Source: Deltaproteobacteria bacterium
GTDB lineage: Bacteria > Myxococcota > XYA12-FULL-58-9
Direction: 5' to 3'
DNA length: 64,000 bases
Assembly: GCA_016218825.1 (NCBI GenBank)
Contig: JACRCV010000118.1
Location: 62,001 to 126,000 of the forward strand
The translations under genes were made by a program, and so were the position numbers. Shown piece by piece: positions 1-8,858 of the stretch. The notes below the pieces were generated by a model. It saw only the letters and a program-made list of their open reading frames with translations. It did not search any database and was not told where the DNA came from. Each line of letters starts with the position of its first letter. Position 1 is the stretch's first letter.

Positions 1-3000
1 CTCACGTTGGCGGTCGTTGCTGTCGTCGCGGTCGTTGCGGTCGTTGCGGTCGGGGTCGCCGCCGCCGAGCCCGACGACGTCGGGCCCGAGAACCGCGTGC
101 CGGCGCCACCGCTCGACGGCACGCCGCCGGTCGTCGGTGTCACCGTCGAGGTGCCCGGAGACGTAACGCCGCTCGTCGCTCCGGCTGGCGGCGTCACCAC
201 CTGCTGGTTCTGCGGCTGCGGCGTGACCGTGTGCGGACCGCCGGAGATCGGGGTCTGCGGCTGCGGGGTGACCGTCCCTGGGCCACCCGGGATGGGAGTC
301 TGCGGCTCCGGCGTCACCGTCCCGGATCCGCCATCGGTCGGCGGGTTCGTCGGGTCCGTGGGCGGCTCGGTCGGCGGCTTTGTGGGGTCTTCGACCTTGC
401 CCCGATGCAGCCGGTCATACGCCTTCTGCACGTAGTCGACCGCGACCGTGACCACCGCGCCGGCCACGAAGCCGGTGCCGGCATCACCCACCGCGCCCTC
501 GATCAGCGTCTTGGTGCCGGCCTGCAGACCCTTGTCCCAGGTCCGGCCTTCCATGCCGCGCGCCAAGGCGCCGTAGACCACCGCCTGCTTGGCGCCGATC
601 ACGCCGCCGTTGACCGCCTTCAGCCAGATCGAGACGTCGGTCGGCAGCTTCGCGAACGCCTGCGCCCCGAAGTGCGCCAAGAGCCCGGCCGCCCCGCCCT
701 TGATCGCCTGCTTCAAGAGCTCGACCTTGTCGCGCTCGCCGGCGAGCATATAGGTGCCGGTCTTCACCGTAGCGCCGACGCCGAACAGGATCGCCGGTGA
801 CAGCTCCGGCGCGCTGATCATCGTCGCCGCCAACGCAATAGTCAGCGCGACGTTCGACACCATCTCGATGCGCTGACCCTTCAGCTGATCGTACTGCGAC
901 ACCCGCGCCAACAGCTCGCTGTAGGCGTAGCGCACCCGCTCCAGCTGCTGTTCGCTGGCCTCGCCCTTGTCGTTCTTGGCGAGGGTCGCGTCGCGCACCG
1001 CGGCCGCGACCTTGTCGGCGTAGACCTCGACGCCGGCGCCCTGCGGCCCGAGGAAGTCCATCACCATGCGCGAGAAGCCGTTGCCGCGGGCGTCGGTGAC
1101 CATGTCGCGCACGCTGTTGACGAAGACCGACTCCTTCATCCCCGCCTTGGCCGCGAACTGCGCCGGGCCGCCGGCAGCCTTGACCAGGTCTTGCAGGCCC
1201 TGCAGGCCGTCGCGCTGCGCGCCGGGGGTCCGCAAGTCGGCGTCGCCGAAGTTCTTCGCGATCCACTCGTCGACGTCGCCGATGTTCTGCTTGATCCAGG
1301 CGGTGACCACCGGATCGGTCTCGCCGGCGAGGTACGCCGAGATCATCAGGGCGAGCTCGTCGAAGTCGTGCGGCATCACCTGGGCGATGATCGTCGCGCG
1401 CCGGGTGTCCTGGCCCTTCAGCCCCTTGAGATCGTCGAGGAGCGGGTTCGGCCCGGTCTCGAGGTTGATCGCCTTGCCCGTGATCCGGGCGTACTCGGTC
1501 ATCGCCACGACCTTCTCGAGCGGCGACAGCTTGCCGAGGGTCTCCATGATCACGTCGTTCTCGGTCTTGCCGAACACCCCGAACAGGCCGGGCTCGTGCA
1601 TCGCGTAGACCAGGCGCTCCGCCGGCGTCAGCACGCCGTGCTCGGCGAGGATCGCGGCGCGCGACGGGATCTTGCGCCCATCCGGCAGCGTGATCTCGCG
1701 GCCGAGCTTCTCACCGACGTAGGCGTCGAGGTCCTTGTTCTTGGCGCGCTTGAGCTCGGCCTTGACGTCCCGCAGGAACGCCGCGCGCTGCGCCGCGCTC
1801 AAGTCGGGGCGGTCCAGGACCTCGTACACCGCGTGGTCCGCGGTCCCTGCCAGCCCGAGGAAGCCGGAGTCGAGGGCGTTGATGATCCGGAGCGCCGCGA
1901 CCTTCGGCGAATCGAACGACCGGCCGCGCAACACCTCGGCGGCCAGCGCCTCTTCGCACGAGCCGTTCGTGAGCGGCTCGTTGACGTCGATCAACATCTT
2001 GTCGGCGCGATCCGGATATTGGCGCTGATAGAACAGGCGGACGTCGTCGGCGGTGGGCTTGCCGAGCCGCGGCACGGCCTTCAGGTGCTGCCCCGAGGCG
2101 TCGGCGTCCGGCTGCAACAGCTTCAGAACCGCGACGGTGTCGTTCTGGGTCGTGACGCCCTCGCCGCCCAGGCGGAAGCTCGTCGCCACGTACTTGGTCA
2201 CGTTGTCGCGGACCCGCTTCTCGCGGGCCTGCTCCGCCGGCCGGGTCGCCGGATCGGCCATCAGCGCCGCGTTGGGGGTGTAGCTCAGGCCCTCGCACGC
2301 CGCCGCGAGGCGTTCCAGCCACAGCTGGCTGGAGTTGGTCTTGATGAGCCAGGGCTTCAGGTCCTCGTGCAGCCGGCGATAGAGCGCGGTCGCCCGGGCG
2401 CTGCCCTTCTCGCCGCCGTCGCCCTCCGACACCTCGCGCCAGAGCTTGTCGTTGACGTCTTTGTAGGCCGCGGCGACCTCGAGGAACTCCTCGGGCGACA
2501 GGGTCTCGAGCAGGCGGAAGATGCGCTCCTTGTCGTTGCCCCAGCCACGCACCGCTTCGCGGAGCTCGAAGGCGCGCAGGTACGGCACCGGCACCTGACC
2601 GTCGACGCGCGGCGAATTGAGCAGGAAATCGACCCGCTCTCGATCGACGTCGCCGAATACCTTGCCCCAGAACCCGGCGAGCTTGCCGCCGACGTCCGCG
2701 AGCTTGATCTTGTAGCTCGCCTGCAGCGACCTATCGAGGAGCTGCAGCTGGTTCTTGTCGCAGCTCGCGAGCAGCCGCTGGATCGCGGCGCCGTTCTTGC
2801 TCCAGCCCTTGAGATCCAACGCGACGATGTCGTGCGCCTGCAGCTCGCCGTACGGGTTCTTCGGGTTGAACTGGGCCTTGATGCGCAGCGCGTCGCAGGT
2901 CTCGCCGAACACGCCGTCGAGCTCCTTGACGAGCTTGGCGTAGAGCGCCTGCAGCGCCGCGTCACCGGTCGCCGGCTGGGCGCCCTTGGCGGTGCGCGCC

Positions 3001-3731
3001 GCGTACGCTTCGGCGACTGCGATCCGGTCTTGAATGCTCAGGCCGTGGGTGAGCTCCAGGATCTGGCGCTCGTTCCGGGTGCCGTTCCAGTTGCCGCCCA
3101 TCCAGTCATCGAGACGCCGGGCGACGCCCTCGGGCGTCCACGGCTCGGTGGTGCCCGGGATCAGGTCCGCGGCGGTGTGCGACCGAGGCGCCGTCAGGTT
3201 GAAGGGCGAGGCGCCTTTGGAGAACCCAGGCAGCTCGGGCACCGCTTCTCCGGGCGCGGCCGGCGCCGCGAACGCGGTCTTGGCGGCGCCCAAGGGCTTG
3301 AAGGCCGGCGCGCCGTCCTCGTAGACGTCCTTGACGTGGTAGGCCGGCTTGGCGAGCACCCGGCCGCGCAGATCGTCGACGGCGCTGGACGTCATCGGGC
3401 CGCCCGCGGTGCCGAGCCGCACCAGGCGCGCGAGCTCCTTGAGCCCGTCGGCGTGCGCGGCCATCTTCGGCGCGAGGTTCTTGCCGTCCCAGACCTGAAC
3501 GGCGGCGTCGAGGACCTCCTTCAAACGACCGAGGCCCGCGGCGTCCTTCGGCACCGGGCCGACGCCGGCGGCGCACAAGCCGAGGTAGGCCTTCTTCTGG
3601 ACGGCGTCGAGGCTCGACAACACGTTCAGCTGTCGCTCCGAGAGCGCGAGCGGCGCCGGCAGGCGTTGGTCGCGGTTGAAGCTCTCGACGATTGCAGGTT
3701 GAACTACGCGGTTGTCGCTGACGCGTGCCAT
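1..3731 (-). CDS. Giant annexin-like repeat protein, 3' end outside window (partial)
   Basis: One uninterrupted frame of over 1,240 codons starts at ATG 3731 and continues past the left edge. A GAGG ribosome-binding site lies 6 nt upstream. I see four copies of a motif resembling the annexin repeat, at about residues 200-245, 383-435, 610-660 and 704-750; each has a hydrophobic helix, a Gly-x-Gly-[TNK]-like turn, and a helix with Leu-Ser-x-x-[EQ]. Examples are REAVRGWGNDKERIFRLL and GVFGKTENDVIMETLGKL. A hydrophobic stretch near residues 954-990 could enter a membrane. From about residue 1125 the protein becomes Pro/Thr/Gly-rich with 15-residue repeats, then Ala-Thr low-complexity sequence. 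There is no N-terminal signal peptide. Annexins bind acidic phospholipids through calcium; the classic calcium-binding GxGT/acidic pattern is only partly kept, so membrane binding is inference. The overall role is unknown. Confidence 0.75.
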   Translation of the reverse strand, partial: MARVSDNRVVQPAIVESFNRDQRLPAPLALSERQLNVLSSLDAVQKKAYLGLCAAGVGPVPKDAAGLGRLKEVLDAAVQVWDGKNLAPKMAAHADGLKELARLVRLGTAGGPMTSSAVDDLRGRVLAKPAYHVKDVYEDGAPAFKPLGAAKTAFAAPAAPGEAVPELPGFSKGASPFNLTAPRSHTAADLIPGTTEPWTPEGVARRLDDWMGGNWNGTRNERQILELTHGLSIQDRIAVAEAYAARTAKGAQPATGDAALQALYAKLVKELDGVFGETCDALRIKAQFNPKNPYGELQAHDIVALDLKGWSKNGAAIQRLLASCDKNQLQLLDRSLQASYKIKLADVGGKLAGFWGKVFGDVDRERVDFLLNSPRVDGQVPVPYLRAFELREAVRGWGNDKERIFRLLETLSPEEFLEVAAAYKDVNDKLWREVSEGDGGEKGSARATALYRRLHEDLKPWLIKTNSSQLWLERLAAACEGLSYTPNAALMADPATRPAEQAREKRVRDNVTKYVATSFRLGGEGVTTQNDTVAVLKLLQPDADASGQHLKAVPRLGKPTADDVRLFYQRQYPDRADKMLIDVNEPLTNGSCEEALAAEVLRGRSFDSPKVAALRIINALDSGFLGLAGTADHAVYEVLDRPDLSAAQRAAFLRDVKAELKRAKNKDLDAYVGEKLGREITLPDGRKIPSRAAILAEHGVLTPAERLVYAMHEPGLFGVFGKTENDVIMETLGKLSPLEKVVAMTEYARITGKAINLETGPNPLLDDLKGLKGQDTRRATIIAQVMPHDFDELALMISAYLAGETDPVVTAWIKQNIGDVDEWIAKNFGDADLRTPGAQRDGLQGLQDLVKAAGGPAQFAAKAGMKESVFVNSVRDMVTDARGNGFSRMVMDFLGPQGAGVEVYADKVAAAVRDATLAKNDKGEASEQQLERVRYAYSELLARVSQYDQLKGQRIEMVSNVALTIALAATMISAPELSPAILFGVGATVKTGTYMLAGERDKVELLKQAIKGGAAGLLAHFGAQAFAKLPTDVSIWLKAVNGGVIGAKQAVVYGALARGMEGRTWDKGLQAGTKTLIEGAVGDAGTGFVAGAVVTVAVDYVQKAYDRLHRGKVEDPTKPPTEPPTDPTNPPTDGGSGTVTPEPQTPIPGGPGTVTPQPQTPISGGPHTVTPQPQNQQVVTPPAGATSGVTSPGTSTVTPTTGGVPSSGGAGTRFSGPTSSGSAAATPTATTATTATTATTANV
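6..54 (+). repeat. Short tandem repeat encoding Ala-Thr-Thr runs
   Basis: Imperfect 9-bp units of the type GGTCGTTGC/GGTCGTTGT repeat across this stretch. Read on the minus strand they encode repeated Ala-Thr-Thr in the C-terminal low-complexity part of the giant protein. Such tracts can change length by slippage. Confidence 0.6.
211..333 (+). repeat. 45-bp tandem repeats inside the giant protein gene
   Basis: Units begin at 211, 256 and 301, exactly 45 bp apart, each starting with TGCGGCT. On the minus strand they encode the 15-residue repeat GTVTPxPQTPIxGGP. The third unit is incomplete. They form a Pro/Thr-rich linker or stalk. Confidence 0.8.
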
Positions 3732-3878
3732 CGTGCACCTCGACTACGCTAGTGTCCGTCTACTCCTCACGGCCTCAGAACGGAAAACCGTAAGCACCAT
3801 CCCATTACCACAACCAGACTACCAAGAATCTACACCAATGTTCAACCACGGGTTGTTTCTCCCCCGGCCAAAATTCCC

Positions 3879-3908
3879 TTTACGTTCGGGGAAGATCGGT
3901 GCTAGACC
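3879..3908 (+). promoter_or_regulatory. Weak sigma-70-like promoter candidate for parA-like gene
   Basis: TTTACG at 3879-3884 and TAGACC at 3903-3908 are separated by 18 bp, about 100 bp before the parA-like start. Both boxes match the consensus only partly. The rest of 3732-4006 is noticeably less GC-rich than the flanking genes and lies between divergent genes. Confidence 0.25.
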
Positions 3909-4006
3909 CGTTCCGTCGCGGCGCGTCATGCGCGTGGCGGGATCGCGACGTTACCGCGGGTGACTCCCGAAGCCGGGGGCCGCCCGCCCGAAGCGGGAGG
4001 AATACG

Positions 4007-4918
4007 ATGGTCCTCGATTTGCGTGAGCGCATTGCCCACCGGCTGAAGACCCTGGTCGCGAGCCCGATGCCGCGCGGCGACAAGGCCGCGGTGACCCTCG
4101 CGATCGCCTCCAGCAAGGGCGGGGTCGGCAAGACCACGACCGCGGTCAGCCTGGCGGTGGGCCTCGCGCGTCGCGGCCTGAAGACCCTGCTCGTCGATCT
4201 CGATCCGCAGGCGCACGTGGCCGCCTCGCTGCAGAGCGACGTCGCCCCCGGGCAGCCGGCGCTCGCCGACGTCCTGACCGGCAAGCTGCGCGAGGTCCTG
4301 GAGGCGGCGCGCCGCTCCCGCTTCGCCAACCTCGACCTCGCGGGCTCCGAGAAGATCCTCGCCGAGACCGAGACCATCCTCGCCGCCAAGATCGGCAAGG
4401 AGCTGATCCTCGACGGCGCGCTCGCCGCGACCCGGTCGCACTACGACGCGGTGGTCATCGATTGTCCGCCGAACCTCGGCACCCTGACCTTGAACGCGCT
4501 GTGCGCCGCCGACTTCCTCTTGGTGCCGACCGACATGTCGGTCTTGGCGCTCGAGGGCGTCGGCGACATCCTCGCCGCGGTCGACACCGTGAGGAGCCGT
4601 CTCGGCCGCCACCTCGAGATCCTCGGGATCCTCGCGACCCGCGTCGACCGGCGCGCCACCCAGGTGAACGGCGCCATCGAGCAGAGCTTCGCCGATCTCT
4701 ACGGCGATCGGCTGATGGCCACCCGCGTGCCCGCGAGCTCGGCGGTCAACAAGGCGCACCTCGCCGGCAAGCCGATCTTCGAGTTCGCGCGCCACTCGCC
4801 GGCGGCCATTGCCTACGACGCGCTCACCGACGAGGTGGCAGGACGCCTCGGCCTCGCGGTCATGACGGTTCCGGCCGCGGCAACCGCCACGGCCAACGGC
4901 GCGCGCCTGGCGCCGTAG
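4007..4918 (+). CDS. ParA/MinD-type ATPase (orphan)
   Basis: This is a 303-residue ParA-family P-loop ATPase. The deviant Walker A motif KGGVGKTT is at residues 37-44, with Walker A' VDLDPQAH near residue 68 and the switch/Walker B sequence VVIDCPPNLG near 150. Such ATPases form dynamic dimers on DNA or surfaces and position plasmids, chromosomes, receptors or machines. No parB or parS-like site accompanies it, so a chromosome-partition role is not supported. The start is ATG 4007, preceded by GGGAGG with 6 nt spacing; an upstream in-frame ATG at 3899 would run through an unconserved basic extension and was rejected. The next gene follows after 16 nt and is probably co-transcribed. Confidence 0.88.
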   Translation: MVLDLRERIAHRLKTLVASPMPRGDKAAVTLAIASSKGGVGKTTTAVSLAVGLARRGLKTLLVDLDPQAHVAASLQSDVAPGQPALADVLTGKLREVLEAARRSRFANLDLAGSEKILAETETILAAKIGKELILDGALAATRSHYDAVVIDCPPNLGTLTLNALCAADFLLVPTDMSVLALEGVGDILAAVDTVRSRLGRHLEILGILATRVDRRATQVNGAIEQSFADLYGDRLMATRVPASSAVNKAHLAGKPIFEFARHSPAAIAYDALTDEVAGRLGLAVMTVPAAATATANGARLAP

Positions 4919-4934
4919 CGCCCTCACGTCCGGC

Positions 4935-6515
4935 ATGCGTGCGAGATGGCTCGCGCTCGTCGTGTGCTCTGCGGGCTGCGTCCCGCAGCCGCGCGGCCCG
5001 AGGCTCGACGAGGCGGGCAAGGTCGCGGCGCTGCGGCAGGCCACCGAATCGTTCTTGCACACCCAGGCGTCGTTGTCCTGGCAGCGCTGGCTGGACGGCG
5101 CGTCACTCGAGACCGGACCCGAGGTCGACGATCAAGCGTGGCTGTTCGCGCCGCCGACCATCGACATGCTGCGCCGCGCGATGCGCGTCGAGACCGACCG
5201 CGAGCGGCGCCGCGCCCTCCACCACCTGCACGCGCTTTTGGTCGGCGAGCACCTGAAGCTCGCGACCGTCGCCCTCGACCAGAGGCTGTGGGACCTGCAG
5301 CGTACCCGGGTTGCTGTCGACCAGCGCGAGACCAGCGCCCGCGATCTGTCTCAGACCCTCGCCGCCGAGCCGGATCCGCACGTGCGGCAGCGGCTGGCGA
5401 GCGCCGTGCACCAGGCCCTCGACGCCATGCCGGCGACCGTCCGGGCGCGCGAAGCGAAGCTCACGAGCAGCGCCCGCAACCTGGGCTACGACGACCGACT
5501 GCAGCTGTCGTCGGAGCTGCGCCATTATGACCTGCGGCCGACGGCAAAGCTCGCGAACGACCTCTTGGACCAGTCGGAGGCCCTCTACCTCCAGCTCGCC
5601 GCCGAGATCAGCGTCGTCGAGGCCGCGACCCCGTTGTCGCACCTGCGCCCCGCCGATCTGCCGGCGCTGTTCGCCGCCGGCCGCTACCGGGAGCTGTTCG
5701 CCGCCGACGGCCTGCTGCCCGCCATGCAGTCGACGTTGGCCGAGCTCGGCGTCAACCTCGACGACCTCCAGATCCACATCGACCTGCGACCGCTCGCCAA
5801 CAAGCACCCGCGCGCCGCCTGCTTTCCGGTGCGGATCCCGGACGACATCCGGGTGTCGGTGCGACCCGCGAGCGGCGCCGCCGACTACGCGGCGCTGTTC
5901 CACGAGATCGGCCACGCGCTGCAGTTCGCGATGACGAAGGCGCCCGCCTTCGAGCTCCAGGTGCTCGGCGACGCGTCGGCCGCCGAGGCCTATGCCTTCG
6001 TGTTCGAGTCGCTCACCGAGGATCCGGCGTGGCTCGCGGATCACATGGCGCTGGCCGAGCCGGCGCTCTCCGCGTTCGTGCGCCTCGCGGTGTTCAAGCG
6101 CCTGGTCGCGGTGCGGCGGCACGCGGCGCGCTTGTTGACCGAGGTCGCGCTGCAGACCGGACAGACGCGCGATCGCGACGCTACCTACCTCGCGCTCATG
6201 GCGCGCGCCTACGGGCTGCCGCCGGACGCCGCCACCCGCGTTCAGGCCACGACCGACATCGACCCCTTCGTCGAAGCCGCCGACTACCTGCGGGGCGCGG
6301 CGCTCGGCGCCTTGATCCGCGAGCGCCTGCGGCGAGAGCACGGCGCGCGCTGGTGGCACAGGCCGGAGGCCCTGGACGACCTGCGGGCGCTGTGGGCCGC
6401 GGGCCAAACCGAGACCGCCGACGAGCTGTGGGTGAAGCTCGACGGCCGCCGGCTCGGACCCGAGCCCTTGATGCGCCTCGCCGCAGAGCAGATCGTGATG
6501 AGCTCAACCCCCTGA
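4935..6515 (+). CDS. M3-like zinc metallopeptidase, putative lipoprotein
   Basis: This 526-residue protein begins with a short hydrophobic signal ending in SAG-Cys, a plausible though not ideal lipobox, so it may sit in the envelope. The zinc motif HEIGH is at residues 323-327 (second Glu as general base), followed by E351 in SAAEAYAFVFE, the spacing expected for the third ligand of M3 (thimet oligopeptidase/oligoendopeptidase F-like) enzymes. The preceding region is all alpha-helical in character, as in that family. Oligopeptide cleavage is inferred from the family; the substrate is unknown. It follows the ParA-like gene by 16 nt without a clear ribosome-binding site and may be translated by coupling. 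Confidence 0.75.
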   Translation: MRARWLALVVCSAGCVPQPRGPRLDEAGKVAALRQATESFLHTQASLSWQRWLDGASLETGPEVDDQAWLFAPPTIDMLRRAMRVETDRERRRALHHLHALLVGEHLKLATVALDQRLWDLQRTRVAVDQRETSARDLSQTLAAEPDPHVRQRLASAVHQALDAMPATVRAREAKLTSSARNLGYDDRLQLSSELRHYDLRPTAKLANDLLDQSEALYLQLAAEISVVEAATPLSHLRPADLPALFAAGRYRELFAADGLLPAMQSTLAELGVNLDDLQIHIDLRPLANKHPRAACFPVRIPDDIRVSVRPASGAADYAALFHEIGHALQFAMTKAPAFELQVLGDASAAEAYAFVFESLTEDPAWLADHMALAEPALSAFVRLAVFKRLVAVRRHAARLLTEVALQTGQTRDRDATYLALMARAYGLPPDAATRVQATTDIDPFVEAADYLRGAALGALIRERLRREHGARWWHRPEALDDLRALWAAGQTETADELWVKLDGRRLGPEPLMRLAAEQIVMSSTP

Positions 6516-6531
6516 GAAAGGACGGAGAACC

Positions 6532-6765
6532 ATGGCGGACCAAGACACTCCCACTCAAGACTCCGAAGAACCCGCGGCCGCGGCACCGCCAAGCCCGGCA
6601 GCCCCGGTGGGCCAGGAAACCCGGGTGGCGATGAACCTCGCCGGCATCCAGGGCGTCGAGCGGCGTCAGACCGCGATCAAGGTGGTCGTCGGCGTCATCG
6701 CGTTCATCGCTTTGATCGCGCTCCTCTACACCCTGTTCTCGGGTGGCGCGCCCGCGGAGCCCTGA
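6532..6765 (+). CDS. Small single-pass membrane protein of unknown function
   Basis: This 77-residue protein has an acidic, Pro/Ala-rich N-terminal half (residues 1-30) and one transmembrane segment near residues 47-68, ending in a short tail. It starts at ATG 6532 with a GGAG-type ribosome-binding site. The topology fits a tail-anchored or single-pass inner-membrane protein with a cytoplasmic N terminus. It is the last gene of the apparent parA-peptidase operon and is followed at once by a hairpin. No family is recognised. Confidence 0.65.
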   Translation: MADQDTPTQDSEEPAAAAPPSPAAPVGQETRVAMNLAGIQGVERRQTAIKVVVGVIAFIALIALLYTLFSGGAPAEP

Positions 6766-6774
6766 TAGCTCCTT

Positions 6775-6794
6775 CCGAACGACTCTTTGTTCGG
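6775..6794 (+). terminator. Hairpin after the small membrane protein gene
   Basis: The 6-bp stem CCGAAC/GTTCGG with an 8-nt loop starts 9 nt after the stop codon. There is no T-run, so it is only a candidate terminator. Confidence 0.35.
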
Positions 6795-6898
6795 GCGGTG
6801 GCGGCAAAGGCCTCTACACGGCCGCTGGCCGCCGTACGCGGGCCGTGGCCAACGGGCAAGGCGGCAACGCGCCACCTACGGCGGCAGCTCCGTCGCGG

Positions 6899-6922
6899 TC
6901 GTGCGGGGCCGGGACCGCACGA
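6899..6922. terminator. Hairpin between convergent genes
   Basis: A perfect 8-bp stem, TCGTGCGG/CCGCACGA, with an 8-nt loop lies between the end of the small membrane gene and the end of uup. It could stop transcription from either side; no U-tract is present. Confidence 0.4.
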
Positions 6923-6962
6923 ACAAGTAGTCAGAGGTGTCGGCCTTCGGCGTCGAAGCGAC

Positions 6963-8756
6963 CTACTGCTGCTTGGCTTCGAGCTCGGCCCAGCGGGCGT
7001 AGAGGCGGTCGACCTCCGCGTGCGCGGCCGCGAGCGCGGCCATGCGATCCGCGAGCGCGGCGGCGTTGCTGGCGAACGCTGGATCTTCGGCCTGGGACCG
7101 CGCCGCTGCCAACCGCTCCTCGGCGGCGAGGACCGCCGCCTCCATCCGCTCCCACTCGCGCTGCTCGAGATAGGTGAGCTTCTTGGGCTTCGGTCCCGAC
7201 GCCTCGGCCTTGGCCGCCTTCGGCCGCTCCCTGGCTTCGGCGCTCGAGCTCTGCCGCTCGGCCTCCCACTGCCGGTAGTCGGCGAGCCGGAGCACGCCAC
7301 CCTGACCGTCGAGGGCAAGGACGCCGGTCGCGACCCTGTCGATCAGGTGTCGATCGTGGGTCACGAGCACCAGGGCGCCGGAAAACGAGAGCAGCGACTC
7401 CTCGAGCACCTCGAGCGTCGGGATGTCGAGATCGTTGGTCGGCTCGTCCAGGACCAAGAGGTCGGCGGGCTTGAGCATCAAGCGCGCCAGCACCACCCGC
7501 GCCCGTTCGCCGCCCGACAGCCGCGAGACCGGCATCTCGAGCTGCTCGTCGCGGAACAGGAAACGCCGGGCCCACGACACCACGTGCACCGCGGTGTCGC
7601 GATACACGACGCTGTCAGCGTCGGGGGCGAGGGCGCGGCGCAGCGTCACTTCCGGATCGACGAGCTCGCGGTTCTGATCGAAGTAGACCACCCGCAGCCC
7701 GTCGACGCGGCGGATCACGCCGGCGTCCGGCTCGATCTCGCCCACGATCATCCGCAGCAAGGTCGTCTTGCCCGAGCCGTTCGCCCCCACCACCGCGAGC
7801 CGGGTGCCGGGAGAGAGCAGCAGGTCGAGGTCGCGGACGATGGCGCGCGGCGCGAAGCTCTTGCACAGCCCCTTGCAGCTCCACAGTGACTTGGTCTTGC
7901 GCTCCGAGGCGGCGAGCTCGAGCTGCACCGCGCCCGCCTGCCGCCGGGCCCGGCTGTCCTTGAGCTCGGCGATGCTCTCGACCGCCGCGTCGATACGGGC
8001 CTTCGACTTGCGGGTCCGCGCCTTGGCGCCGTGCCGCAGCCAATCGACCTCGCGCCGCACCCGGTTGGCGAGCGACTGCTCGTAGCTCGCCTGGTTGGCC
8101 AGGGTCCGGTCCTTGGCCTCGAGCAGATCGGCATACGAGCCCTCGACGCTGATCAAGCCGTCGGCGTAGATCCGATCGATGTCGAACATCCGCCGGCCGA
8201 CGTTCTGCAAGAAGTAGCGATCGTGGCTGACGACCACGAAGGCCTCGGGCTGCGACGTCAGCCAATCTTCCAGCCACAGCCGCGACTCGAGATCGAGGTG
8301 GTTCGTGGGCTCGTCGAGGAGCATGAGCTCGGGCTCGAGCGCCAACGCCTGCGCAATCGCGAGGCGCGTGCGCCAGCCGCCGGACAGAGTGTCGACCGCC
8401 GCCGCCGAAGCGACACCGACCTTGCCGAGCGCCACCGCGGCACGATGCTCGCGCACGTCCGACAGCCCAAGGTCGAGCACCGCGGCGACCGCGGCGAGGG
8501 CGGTCTTACCGGACGCGAACACCGGCCGCTGCGGCACGTAGCCCACCCGCAAGCCCTTCTTGCGCGTGCACTGGCCGGCGTCCGGCGCCTCGAGCCCGGC
8601 GAGGATCTTCAAGAGTGTCGACTTACCGGCGCCGTTCGGGCCCACCAGCCCGACGTGATCCCCCTCGTGCACCCCGAACGATAGGCCCGCGAAGAGCGGC
8701 CGGGCGCCATATGCCTTGGTGATGCCCTGGCAGCTGATGAGGACGGGCGCAGGCAT
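6963..8756 (-). CDS. uup: ABC-F ATPase Uup
   Basis: This 597-residue protein has two ABC ATPase domains and no membrane segments, the ABC-F layout. Domain 1 has Walker A GPNGAGKST, signature LSGGWRTR and Walker B LMLLDEPTNHLD; domain 2 has GANGSGKTT, LSGGERAR and LLVLDEPTNDLD. A charged linker joins them. The C terminus (about residues 520-597) is a Lys/Glu/Ala-rich coiled coil typical of Uup, which in E. coli binds DNA and ribosomes and affects precise transposon excision. ABC-F proteins act on the ribosome; resolution of stalled or branched structures is inferred from the family. The start is ATG 8756 with no clear ribosome-binding site; a 12-bp palindrome lies just upstream. Confidence 0.92.
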   Translation of the reverse strand: MPAPVLISCQGITKAYGARPLFAGLSFGVHEGDHVGLVGPNGAGKSTLLKILAGLEAPDAGQCTRKKGLRVGYVPQRPVFASGKTALAAVAAVLDLGLSDVREHRAAVALGKVGVASAAAVDTLSGGWRTRLAIAQALALEPELMLLDEPTNHLDLESRLWLEDWLTSQPEAFVVVSHDRYFLQNVGRRMFDIDRIYADGLISVEGSYADLLEAKDRTLANQASYEQSLANRVRREVDWLRHGAKARTRKSKARIDAAVESIAELKDSRARRQAGAVQLELAASERKTKSLWSCKGLCKSFAPRAIVRDLDLLLSPGTRLAVVGANGSGKTTLLRMIVGEIEPDAGVIRRVDGLRVVYFDQNRELVDPEVTLRRALAPDADSVVYRDTAVHVVSWARRFLFRDEQLEMPVSRLSGGERARVVLARLMLKPADLLVLDEPTNDLDIPTLEVLEESLLSFSGALVLVTHDRHLIDRVATGVLALDGQGGVLRLADYRQWEAERQSSSAEARERPKAAKAEASGPKPKKLTYLEQREWERMEAAVLAAEERLAAARSQAEDPAFASNAAALADRMAALAAAHAEVDRLYARWAELEAKQQ

Positions 8757-8762
8757 GGTATC

Positions 8763-8774
8763 GGGGCATGCCCC
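8763..8774. promoter_or_regulatory. Perfect 12-bp palindrome upstream of uup
   Basis: GGGGCATGCCCC sits 6 bp before the uup start codon, in its leader. It may be an operator or an RNA structure covering the start; no regulator is evident nearby. Confidence 0.3.
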
Positions 8775-8823
8775 AGCCTAAAGCGCGAGACAAGCCGGAA
8801 ACGGCATCGGTGCCACTCGAAGA

Positions 8824-8852
8824 TTGCCAACCCCAGAGCTTTTGCGTACCAA
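8824..8852 (+). promoter_or_regulatory. Promoter candidate for the OmpH-like gene
   Basis: TTGCCA (8824-8829), a 17-bp spacer and TACCAA (8847-8852) precede ATG 8859 by 6 nt, placing the expected transcription start at the initiation codon. The -10 box is imperfect: it lacks the final T of TAnnnT. Confidence 0.4.
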
Positions 8853-8858
8853 TGAGGG

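Noticed and set aside
211-333. Regular 45-bp repeats as a CRISPR array
   Set aside because: They are contiguous, without spacers, and encode a repeated peptide in frame.
1191-3752. 853-codon open frame on the plus strand
   Set aside because: It is the antisense shadow of the giant protein: composition is unusual (rich in Arg, Asp, Leu, Val, Gln), no motif is recognisable, and the opposite frame has clear repeats and a ribosome-binding site.
3712-3963. 83-codon plus-strand frame upstream of the ParA-like gene
   Set aside because: It overlaps the start of the giant gene, has no ribosome-binding site and covers the AT-richer divergent promoter region.
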